Below, in pieces: positions 50,795 to 57,544 of a DNA stretch of 64,000 bases. The DNA is from Gemmatimonadota bacterium (GTDB taxonomy: Bacteria > Gemmatimonadota > Gemmatimonadetes > Longimicrobiales > Gaopeijiaceae). The DNA lies in the NCBI GenBank assembly GCA_029262115.1, contig JAJCZZ010000090.1:85547-149546 (forward strand). Reading direction: 5' to 3'. Positions within the stretch are counted from its first letter, which is position 1, and every line of letters begins with the position of its first letter. Position numbers and translations under genes: made by a program. The notes under the pieces were generated by a model. It did not search any database. It was given only the letters and a program-made list of their open reading frames with translations, and was not told the origin of the DNA.

Positions 50795-51529
50795 ATGGGG
50801 ACGATGAGCAGATTCCTGGGAGCGGACGTGACGGCGCTGGCTTCGATTGCCGGCGGGACCTTGTTGGGCGGCCTTGCCACGGCGGCGCTGCTCTCCGGAT
50901 CAAACCATCAGGATCGAGGCCCGCGTGAGCACGCTGTCGACGTCGCGTGCGCCGCCGAGGTCTCCCCTCGCATCATCGTCAGCCACAACTCCTCGTCCAG
51001 CTCACGGGTCGTGGTCGCGCCGAACGTCCGGATCGGGATGGGCTCGTCGTGCGCCGAGGGCGCCCGGGAGATCCACATCCGCAGCGATCGCGGACATCGG
51101 GACGCCGTCTTCTCCTTCGAGGTCCAGGGGATGGACCAGGACGCTCGGGAGCGGATGGAAGAGGCGCGGGAGCGCATCGCGGAAGCCCAGAAGCGCATGG
51201 AGCGCGCCCAGGTGCGCGTCGAGGCGGCCCGGGAGCGCATGGACCGCACGCGGGTCGAGCGCCTCCGCCGCGGTGACGACATCACCCGCGAGGCCGCTTC
51301 GCTCGAAGCGCTGCGGTCGGCGGAGAAGATCCTCGAGCAGCGTCTCCGGTCCCTGGAAGGCCAGGGCCTCGAGGAGTTGAACGAGATCCGCGAGCGGATG
51401 GCGACGATGGAGATCCGACTGAGCCAGGACCTGGATCAGGGGCTGCGTGAAGACCTCGTCCGCGAGATGCGTACGCTGCGGGTCGAGCTGGATCGGGCGC
51501 AGGCCGAGGCGCGCGGGAAGGGGAACTGA
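50795..51529 (+). CDS. Coiled-coil protein with N-terminal hydrophobic segment
   Basis: 244 residues from the ATG at 50795; another ATG at 50804 is possible. A hydrophobic segment (TALASIAGGTLLGGLATAAL) may anchor it. A short beta-rich stretch precedes a long heptad-repeat coiled coil (RERMEEARERIAEAQKRMER and onward) covering about 115-150, then another helix region (EILEQRLRSLEGQGLEELNE). The periodic Arg/Glu heptads are the main feature. Function is unknown. A terminator follows. Confidence 0.68.
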   Translation: MGTMSRFLGADVTALASIAGGTLLGGLATAALLSGSNHQDRGPREHAVDVACAAEVSPRIIVSHNSSSSSRVVVAPNVRIGMGSSCAEGAREIHIRSDRGHRDAVFSFEVQGMDQDARERMEEARERIAEAQKRMERAQVRVEAARERMDRTRVERLRRGDDITREAASLEALRSAEKILEQRLRSLEGQGLEELNEIRERMATMEIRLSQDLDQGLREDLVREMRTLRVELDRAQAEARGKGN

Positions 51530-51587
51530 TCGCGGTGGTGTGAGCGCTCCCGGTTGCGGGGCGCTGCCGGTGGGATCTAGTGAACAA

Positions 51588-51630
51588 GGGGCTGGCCGTC
51601 CGGTTTTGGATGGCCGGCCCTTGGGTTTTT
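51588..51630 (+). terminator. Probable rho-independent terminator
   Basis: GGGCTGGCCGTCC and GGATGGCCGGCCC pair as a 13-bp stem with two G-T wobbles and a GGTTTT loop, followed by TTGGGTTTTT. It lies 60 bp after the coiled-coil gene. Confidence 0.7.
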
Positions 51631-51716
51631 CGGGTCGCGAGGGTGGCGGCGGCGGTGTCGTCCTGCGTGCGCACACCAGTGATCTCCAGGCTTCGCAGGG
51701 GGAACGTCCGCCGTTT

Positions 51717-51733
51717 GTCACGTGTAACGTGAC
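51717..51733. promoter_or_regulatory. Operator before higBA
   Basis: GTCACG (51717-51722) and CGTGAC (51728-51733) form a perfect inverted repeat with TGTAA between them, 15 bp before the higB ATG. HigA-type antitoxins bind such sites, so it is the likely autoregulatory operator. Confidence 0.7.
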
Positions 51734-51748
51734 AGGTGACGATGTGAG

Positions 51749-52027
51749 ATGATTCGAAGTTTTCGCCACAAAGCGCTCAGACGCATTTATGAAAAGGGCC
51801 AATCGCGGGGCCTCCCCCCGCCGATGCTTCCGAAGCTGCGAATCATTCTCGCCGACCTGGACCAGGCCCAGGGGCTCGGGGACATGAACCGCCCCGGCTA
51901 CAAGCTCCACCCGCTGAAGGGAGAGCTGAAAGGTTTACATGCAGTATGGGTGACCGGAAATTTTCGGGTGACGTTCCGCTTTGAGTCGGATGAACCGTGG
52001 GACGTCGACTTCCGTGACTATCATTAG
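51749..52027 (+). CDS. higB: HigB-type RelE-superfamily toxin
   Basis: 92 residues. It starts MIRSFRHKALRRIYEKGQSR, the common opening of HigB toxins, with GYKLHPLKGELKGLHAVWVT and NFRVTFRF near the active site. These enzymes cut mRNA on the ribosome. In the usual HigBA order the toxin comes first, as here. The next gene starts 12 bp downstream. Confidence 0.9.
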   Translation: MIRSFRHKALRRIYEKGQSRGLPPPMLPKLRIILADLDQAQGLGDMNRPGYKLHPLKGELKGLHAVWVTGNFRVTFRFESDEPWDVDFRDYH

Positions 52028-52039
52028 AAGGAGCAACAT

Positions 52040-52327
52040 ATGGCGATGCACAATCCGCCCCATCCCGGCGAGCACGTTCGGCTCACGTGTTTGGAGCCGC
52101 TTGGTTTGAGCGTCACGGAGGGCGCCAAGGCGCTCGGAGTCTCCCGGAAAACGCTCTCCGAGTTGGTCAACGGCCACTCGGGCGTGTCGCCGGACATGGC
52201 CATCCGGCTCAGCAAGGCGTTCGGGTCCTCGGCCGAGCATTGGCTGCGACTGCAGATGGCGTACGATCTCTGGCACGCCAAGCAACGAAACGCGGATCTG
52301 GAGATCGAGCGCTTGGTCCCCGTGTGA
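52040..52327 (+). CDS. higA: HigA-type XRE antitoxin
   Basis: 95 residues. It has the HigA helix-turn-helix ([20 protein letters not shown], then [20 protein letters not shown]) and the C-terminal [12 protein letters not shown] typical of HigA. It neutralises HigB and represses the operon through the palindrome upstream. The end is convergent with the unknown gene at 52360. Confidence 0.92.
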   Translation: MAMHNPPHPGEHVRLTCLEPLGLSVTEGAKALGVSRKTLSELVNGHSGVSPDMAIRLSKAFGSSAEHWLRLQMAYDLWHAKQRNADLEIERLVPV

Positions 52328-52359
52328 CCCCGGAGCCCCTCCCGTGGGCGCGTTGCGCG

Positions 52360-52824
52360 CTACTCGCGCGCGGGGGATTGCGGACCGCCGTCCAACCTCA
52401 GCGACCGTAAGAGTAGGGCACGATAGGGCGTGTCGAGCCGCCGACCAGGGACGACGCCTCGGACCCACCCACGGTCGAACGGAGCCCAGAGGATCACGTT
52501 TCCGGATGACCGGTCCCGCGTGACGCCCCACTGTTCACCACCGATCCGGACGTCGTGCAGGTTCGGTGGCAGGGAAAAGAAGGGTCGGAGCGGCTCGGAG
52601 GGGGCGGGAGTTGTATCGGGCCGCTCGATCACGATGAACTCGGCAATGAACCGTCGTTCCGTCGGATCGATTGGGGCCGGCCCAGTCACCCGTACGGCCT
52701 TCGTTCGCCATTCCCGAGGCGCGGCTGCGTCCCGGACAGCGACGACGCAGTCATCGTGATAGGAAGATGTCAGAGGCCACCGCTCGAACGTCTTTGTCAT
52801 CGGTTCCCCAGCGGCTCTAGCCAT
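52360..52824 (-). CDS. Unknown protein coupled to a ParD antitoxin
   Basis: 154 residues from the ATG at 52824, which overlaps the ParD stop codon region by eight bases. The sequence (KTFERWPLTSSYHDDCVVAV, RRFIAEFIVIERPDTTPAPS, VRIGGEQWGVTRDRSSGNVI, LWAPFDRGWVRGVVPGR) is beta-rich with several Trp and Asp/Arg residues. It does not look like ParE/RelE, which is about 95 residues with a different pattern, nor like any family I recognise. Position and overlap are those expected of the toxin, so it may be a new ParD partner. Not verified. Confidence 0.7.
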   Translation of the reverse strand: MARAAGEPMTKTFERWPLTSSYHDDCVVAVRDAAAPREWRTKAVRVTGPAPIDPTERRFIAEFIVIERPDTTPAPSEPLRPFFSLPPNLHDVRIGGEQWGVTRDRSSGNVILWAPFDRGWVRGVVPGRRLDTPYRALLLRSLRLDGGPQSPARE

Positions 52825-53077
52825 TCGCCGGAGCCGCCCGAGCCTGCTTGCGGGCAGCCGTCTTGATCGCCGTGAAGTCGAGAGGCCCGGCATCCCCGCT
52901 GGCCTCTCCGGCGATCAGCGCCTGGCGAAGCGCCTCCACCTTCTGTTCATGCTCCTCAAGCAGCCGCAGGGACGCCCGCACAACCTCGCTTACGGAGCCG
53001 TAGCGTCCGGCCTCGATCTGCTGGCTGATGAACCCGTCGAAATGATCGCTCAGGGTAATGCTGGTGTTCTTGGCCAT
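52817..53077 (-). CDS. parD: ParD-type RHH antitoxin
   Basis: 86 residues from the ATG at 53077. It starts AKNTSITLSDHFDGFISQQI and continues GRYGSVSEVVRASLRLLEEH, the ParD/CopG ribbon-helix-helix pattern, with the usual C-terminal toxin-binding tail. The perfect inverted repeat at 53101-53117 lies just upstream. The gene that follows is not a recognisable ParE. Confidence 0.9.
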   Translation of the reverse strand: MAKNTSITLSDHFDGFISQQIEAGRYGSVSEVVRASLRLLEEHEQKVEALRQALIAGEASGDAGPLDFTAIKTAARKQARAAPANG

Positions 53078-53100
53078 GGACAACCTCCTTGTACCACAGA

Positions 53101-53117
53101 ATACCATTTACTGGTAT
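53101..53117. promoter_or_regulatory. Operator before parD
   Basis: ATACCA (53101-53106) and TGGTAT (53112-53117) form a perfect inverted repeat with TTTAC between them, 24 bp upstream of the parD start, in an AT-rich stretch. Confidence 0.7.
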
Positions 53118-53208
53118 CGTCGATCAACCACCAGTCGTTGGGAAGCGGGGCGGGGTGGTGGGTCTCAGTAGTGTGGGCGCTGCCGGAGTCGCGTAAGGTC
53201 GATCTCCC

Positions 53209-55686
53209 CTACGCCTCCGCCCGCAACGCCTCCACCGGACTGATCCCGGCAGCGCGCCGCGCGGGCAGCCAACTCGCCAGTAGCGCCACGACCGACAGCG
53301 CGACGGCGACGCCGCCGAACGTGAGCGGATCCATCGGGCTCACCCCGTAGAGGAGCGTGGCCATCAGGCGGGTCACGCCCGCGGAGATGGCGAGGCCGAC
53401 GCCGACGCCGATCAGCGCGAGCCGCATCGCTTGTCCCAGGACCATGCGACTCACGTCTCCAGTCTCGGCGCCCAGGGCCATGCGCACGCCGATCTCGCGC
53501 GTCCGCTGCGACACCACGTAGGAGATGACGCCGTAGATGCCGACCACGCCGAGGAAGAGCGCGACCCCGGCCGCGATGCCCAGCATGATGAGCGTGAAGG
53601 AGGTCTCGGCCATGGAGCGTGAGAACAGCTCGTCCAGAGTGTAGACGCTGGCCAGCGGCAGGTTGGGGTTCACGTCCCGGACGGCGGAGCGGGCGCCCGC
53701 CATCAGCGCAGTGGGCGCGCCGCTGGCCGCCCGCACCACGTACGCCAGGGAGCGGCTGGCAAACTCCTCCTGGCCGTAGAAGTCCGCCAGGATCTGCGGC
53801 CAGTACACGATGGCTACGGGATCCCGACCGACGCCGTCGTCGTACGCGGCCCCCGCCACGCCCACCACCGCGAACCAGGGCCCGACTTGGTCCCCGGGGT
53901 CGAGGCGCCGGACGCGCTGCCCGACCGCAGCCGCCGCGCCGCCCCACTCCTCCTCTGCCAACGTTTCGCTGACCACGACGACCCGGGAGCGGTCGTCGAT
54001 GTCGGCCCACGTGAGGTCGCGCCCGGCCAGGATCCTATTGCCCATGGTGGAGAAGTATTCCGGGCCGATGAACTTGTAGCGCCGGATGGGTGGAAGCTGA
54101 CCGCTGACCACGGGATTCGTTTCCGCTTCCAGTGCGTCGTTGCTGTCCCACCGGTCCATCGTGACGGAGGACGTGAACGCCGCCGACGCCACCCCCGGCA
54201 TCGCCTGAATCGAACGCAGGATGGTCTGATGCGCTTGACCGACCTCGCCGCCATCGGCGATCTCGGCGGTCGGGATGGACACCCGGAACGTGAGGACCTC
54301 CTCGGCGTCGGTGAAGCCGGGCTCCACTGCACGGAGCGCCTGGAAGCTCCGGACCATCAGACCTGATCCGGCCAGCAGGACGAGCGCGAGGGCCATCTGG
54401 GCAACGACGAGCGCATTGCGCGCCATGTGTCGCTCGCGACCGGCGCTTCCGCCGCGTCCGCCTTCTTTCAGGGCCGTGACCAGGTTGGCCGTCCCGAACC
54501 GGAGGGCGGGCAGGAGGCCGAACAGGGCGCCAGCCAGGATCGAGATCACGAATGTGAAGCCGAGTACCACCGGGTCGATGCCAATCTCGGCCAGGCGGGG
54601 CAGGGAGTCCGGACCGAGCGCGACCAGAAGCTTCAGGCCCGCCGCCGCGAGAGCCAGACCGAGGATGCCCCCCGCAGCCCCGAGCACTACGCTCTCGAGG
54701 AGCAGTTGCCCGGCGATCTGTCCACGCCCGGCACCCATGGCGGTGCGCACGGCCATCTCCCGCTCCCGGCTCTCCGCTCGGACCAGAAAGAGGTTGGCGA
54801 CGTTCGCGCAGGCGATGAGCAACACGATGGCCACGGTGCCCAGAAGCACCCAGAGCACGTTGCCGACATCCCCCACCACATCTTCTTTGAGCGGTCGAAC
54901 GAGCGGGCCGAATCGGGCCTGCTCCAGGATCGTCCGGTTGATCCCGCCCGGGTAGCGCTCGGTGGCCTCGGGGCCCATCCGTGCCACGTCCGCGTTGGCG
55001 CTCTCCAGCGTGGCGTCCGGCTTCAACCGAGCCACCGCCTGGAAGCTGAAGTTGCTGACATTGACCGTGGCGGGGTCGAACCGGAAGGGAATGAAGACGT
55101 CCGGATCGGATTCGAGAAAGCGGAGATCGGCGGGTAAGACGCCGATGATCTCCCTGGGCCGTCCATCCATCGTGAGGGTCTGCCCGAGAACGTCGGGCGC
55201 TCCGCCCATGCGGCGCTGCCAGTAGCCATGGGTCAGGATGGCGGTTTCCGTCCCGCTCGGGCTGTCCTCCTCCGGTGTGAACACCCTCCCCAGTTGCGGC
55301 TGGACGCCGAGCAACGGGAGCGTCTGATGCGTGACCATCATCACCCTGACCTGCTCCGGCTCGCCGAGCCCGGTGACGGTGGCGCCGTTGTCGTCCCACA
55401 TGCCGATCGACTCGAACGCCCGGCTGTTCTCCGCATAGTAGAAGTGGAAGCCGGGCGACTGGTTCACTTCGTCGAAGCCGAGCCCCGGCGCGGTGTGCCA
55501 GACGCCGACGAGCCGGTCGGGATCGTCGAAGGGGAGCGGCTTCAGGAGCACCCCGTTGACCACGCTGAAGATGGCGGCGTTGCTACCGATACCCACGGCC
55601 AGGGTGAGCACCGCCACCGCGCTGAAGAGCGGGGCCCGGGTGAGCTTGCGGAGGGTGTAGCGGAGTTGGTGCGCGAAGCCGTCCAT
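53209..55686 (-). CDS. ADOP-like permease without PadR
   Basis: 825 residues from the ATG at 55686. It begins directly with an FtsX-type unit (QLRYTLRKLTRAPLFSAVAV) and lacks the small N-terminal ADOP domain seen in the PadR-linked copies. The MacB-PCD region has ILTHGYWQRRMGGAPDVLGQ; two FtsX domains follow, with the end ASWLPARRAAGISPVEALRA. No PadR gene is adjacent, so regulation may differ. The substrate is unknown. Confidence 0.86.
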   Translation of the reverse strand: MDGFAHQLRYTLRKLTRAPLFSAVAVLTLAVGIGSNAAIFSVVNGVLLKPLPFDDPDRLVGVWHTAPGLGFDEVNQSPGFHFYYAENSRAFESIGMWDDNGATVTGLGEPEQVRVMMVTHQTLPLLGVQPQLGRVFTPEEDSPSGTETAILTHGYWQRRMGGAPDVLGQTLTMDGRPREIIGVLPADLRFLESDPDVFIPFRFDPATVNVSNFSFQAVARLKPDATLESANADVARMGPEATERYPGGINRTILEQARFGPLVRPLKEDVVGDVGNVLWVLLGTVAIVLLIACANVANLFLVRAESREREMAVRTAMGAGRGQIAGQLLLESVVLGAAGGILGLALAAAGLKLLVALGPDSLPRLAEIGIDPVVLGFTFVISILAGALFGLLPALRFGTANLVTALKEGGRGGSAGRERHMARNALVVAQMALALVLLAGSGLMVRSFQALRAVEPGFTDAEEVLTFRVSIPTAEIADGGEVGQAHQTILRSIQAMPGVASAAFTSSVTMDRWDSNDALEAETNPVVSGQLPPIRRYKFIGPEYFSTMGNRILAGRDLTWADIDDRSRVVVVSETLAEEEWGGAAAAVGQRVRRLDPGDQVGPWFAVVGVAGAAYDDGVGRDPVAIVYWPQILADFYGQEEFASRSLAYVVRAASGAPTALMAGARSAVRDVNPNLPLASVYTLDELFSRSMAETSFTLIMLGIAAGVALFLGVVGIYGVISYVVSQRTREIGVRMALGAETGDVSRMVLGQAMRLALIGVGVGLAISAGVTRLMATLLYGVSPMDPLTFGGVAVALSVVALLASWLPARRAAGISPVEALRAEA

Positions 55687-55751
55687 AGTGCCGTGCCAGG
55701 CCAAGGTCAGTGTTGGCCGGACCTACGGAGGGAGGGAGCGGGTGGTTTCGG

Positions 55752-55788
55752 GGCCCCCTCCCGTCACCTCCCCCCGCCGATCTGCTCC
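55752..55788. repeat. Left 37-bp direct repeat of the TIGR04255 cassette
   Basis: 35 of 37 bases match the segment at 57508-57544, which is the 3' end of the S9 peptidase gene. On the minus strand this copy reads QIGGGR then TGA, like the peptidase ending (RIGGGR then TAA). It marks the boundary of the inserted cassette. Confidence 0.75.
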
Positions 55789-55839
55789 TCGCGCTCCGCT
55801 ACCCTACGAGCTGCTCCTCGCGCTCCGCTACCCTACGAG
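55782..55839. repeat. Two tandem 29-bp units next to the left repeat
   Basis: The unit begins CTGCTCCTCGCGCTCCGCTA and ends CCCTACGAG; it occurs at 55782-55810 and 55811-55839 without mismatches. It overlaps the left direct repeat by 7 bp and runs into the last codons of the 123-residue gene (stop at 55828), so this gene's 3' end may be affected. Confidence 0.85.
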
Positions 55840-56199
55840 CTTGGAGCTGTTCGCCAACCTGGTGGCAAGTTCGAGTCGAGTGCTGCGGGCATCGTCGTCA
55901 ACGCCGACGGGGAAGCCTGTGATATTTCCGTGACGCTCGATCGGTGTGTCGTCCCGGAGAAAGGACACCGGTAGGTCGTCGAGTGCGTCGAGTGCCAGTT
56001 CTGCTCGAGCCTTGACGTCTCGACCTTGCAACTCACTCACCTGCATCCCAAGCGCCATCCGCGTCGCCGAGTCAGTGTCACGGATGTCGAACACTGAGAG
56101 ATCAGACCGATTTCCAGGATTGAATCCACCAGGCTTGACCCGCTGGTTGGCCGAAGAGAAGTGACCCTTCTGGAAGAGGAACCGTGCGAGATCAGACAC
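55828..56199 (-). CDS. Small protein of the TIGR04255 cassette
   Basis: 123 residues. It opens MSDLARFLFQKGHFSSANQR and has VKPGGFNPGNRSDLSVFDIR, then LGMQVSELQGRDVKARAELA and IERHGNITGFP near the C-terminus. I recall similar short proteins with an HFS..N.RVKP...F.P start and a H.NI..(F/W)P end in mobile or defence-linked contexts, but not their function. It is 8 bp downstream of the 158-residue gene and is the last gene of the cassette. Its stop lies in a tandem repeat, so a changed C-terminus is possible. Confidence 0.72.
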   Translation of the reverse strand: MSDLARFLFQKGHFSSANQRVKPGGFNPGNRSDLSVFDIRDTDSATRMALGMQVSELQGRDVKARAELALDALDDLPVSFLRDDTPIERHGNITGFPVGVDDDARSTRLELATRLANSSKLVG

Positions 56200-56207
56200 G
56201 GACCTAC

Positions 56208-56684
56208 CTAGAACAAACGCCGCAACTCGGAAATAACTGTCTCCGGCACCTCGTCCCCAAAGATCTCAACGCCCCGGATGCGACGCCGCGGCGCCACCGT
56301 CGCGAATACCAGTTTGGCACCTGGGTAGACCAAGACGCTGAAATTGGAGTCCGGTGTGGGAAACCAGTCGAGGGATATCGTACCCTCCTCCCCCGGGGCC
56401 ACCTCTGGACTCGGGAACGCTACCGGCAGCGTCTTGAGGAAGTCCCTGGCGGTGGCGAACACTTCAACGTTGACGGGCTCCGCCTCGCCCCCGTCCCACC
56501 CCGCCTGACCACACTCACGAAAGAGTTCGTACAACTGGCCAAGCGCGACCCACCGACGTGCTGACCGAAGGTTGACCAAGGCACGGACCAACGAGTCAGC
56601 TACCCGCATCGCGTCTGGGCCGACGGCGGATGGGGGATCTGCTGGGTAACCTTGAGATGTTTCTCTACGCCGCGAAATCAGCAT
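56208..56684 (-). CDS. Unknown protein of the TIGR04255 cassette
   Basis: 158 residues, start overlapping the TIGR04255 stop (TAATG). The first half is helical (MRVADSLVRALVNLRSARRW, then LGQLYELFREC), the second half beta-rich (GTISLDWFPTPDSNFSVLVY, then KLVFATVAPRRRIRGVEIFG) and ending VPETVISELRRLF. No signal peptide, helix-turn-helix or catalytic motif is obvious. It is probably co-expressed with both neighbours and may act in one complex with them. Confidence 0.72.
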   Translation of the reverse strand: MLISRRRETSQGYPADPPSAVGPDAMRVADSLVRALVNLRSARRWVALGQLYELFRECGQAGWDGGEAEPVNVEVFATARDFLKTLPVAFPSPEVAPGEEGTISLDWFPTPDSNFSVLVYPGAKLVFATVAPRRRIRGVEIFGDEVPETVISELRRLF

Positions 56685-57421
56685 TAGTCACATAAGGCAA
56701 GTGTGGCGTCGGTTACCCCTGAGAAAAACACTCGATTCTTGAGATCCCGAAGGTCCGACAAGGTTCCCCATAGCTCAGAGTCATCGACAGAGAACGAACC
56801 CTCCAGATACGCATCGATGTCAAAGATCACCCCGATTCGGTCATCATCCACATCGTCAGCCAGCGCGTGGACAACGTTCACGGCTGCACCGGATACCGCG
56901 TCATGGAGTGTCTGCCGAAAAAGGAAAGATGACACGGCCTGCGGCCAACGGTCCGGCGGATCGGGTATTCCGTAGAAGTAGTCGTTCAGATCGGAGACGG
57001 GATAGGGCAACCGGATGTGGTTGATATAGCGCACGCCGAGACGAGTCGAAATCGTCGGACAAAAGGCCTCACGATACGACGCCCACACCCCCTTGGCGTC
57101 CTGAACCAAATCTTCCCACGACCGGTACGGTTCGAGACGGCTGACGCCGATCCCATTAGTGCGCAGCTGTACGATCTGGGAGTGGGTTTCAGAGACTGCC
57201 CGATAGCCGTTGGGCCGGGTCTGGTGATCGTGCGCTGTGAGGCCCTCGGGTCCGAGGTCGAACTCGCCTCGGAACTCGTATCCTGCGTGGACCACGGGGA
57301 AGCCAAGATCGTGGGCCAGGGACTCGAGGACCTCCAACGACTCCGGGCCCATCGGGGGCACCCGGATGTCGATCACCGCCTCCCGGATGGGAGCCTTCCG
57401 AAGGGGCCGGGGTTCAGGCAT
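56684..57421 (-). CDS. TIGR04255-family protein
   Basis: 245 residues from the ATG at 57421. The opening MPEPRPLRKAPIREAVIDIR is characteristic of the sporadically distributed TIGR04255 family, supported by WASYREAFCPTISTRLGVRY-type strands (INHIRLPYP) and the acidic DDDRIGVIFDIDAYLEGSFS near the C-terminus. The family has no established biochemical role. It is first in a three-gene unit that is slightly AT-richer than its surroundings and is flanked by direct repeats. Longer in-frame starts extend into the S9 gene and are rejected. Confidence 0.85.
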   Translation of the reverse strand: MPEPRPLRKAPIREAVIDIRVPPMGPESLEVLESLAHDLGFPVVHAGYEFRGEFDLGPEGLTAHDHQTRPNGYRAVSETHSQIVQLRTNGIGVSRLEPYRSWEDLVQDAKGVWASYREAFCPTISTRLGVRYINHIRLPYPVSDLNDYFYGIPDPPDRWPQAVSSFLFRQTLHDAVSGAAVNVVHALADDVDDDRIGVIFDIDAYLEGSFSVDDSELWGTLSDLRDLKNRVFFSGVTDATLALCD

Positions 57422-57507
57422 GCTCAGAGCTAACCACCAGCTAGCTGTCCGACAAGAGACACCTTCTCTCGGTCGACAGGTCCTGGGATTCCGTCTATTG
57501 GTTACGC

Positions 57508-57544
57508 GGCCCCCTCCCGTTACCTCCCCCCGCCGATCCGCTCC
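57508..57544. repeat. Right 37-bp direct repeat, 3' end of the S9 gene
   Basis: This copy covers the last codons and TAA stop of the S9 peptidase gene. It matches 55752-55788 at 35 of 37 bases with an offset of 1756 bp. The arrangement resembles an attachment site or duplication left by insertion of the cassette at the 3' end of the peptidase gene. Confidence 0.75.
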
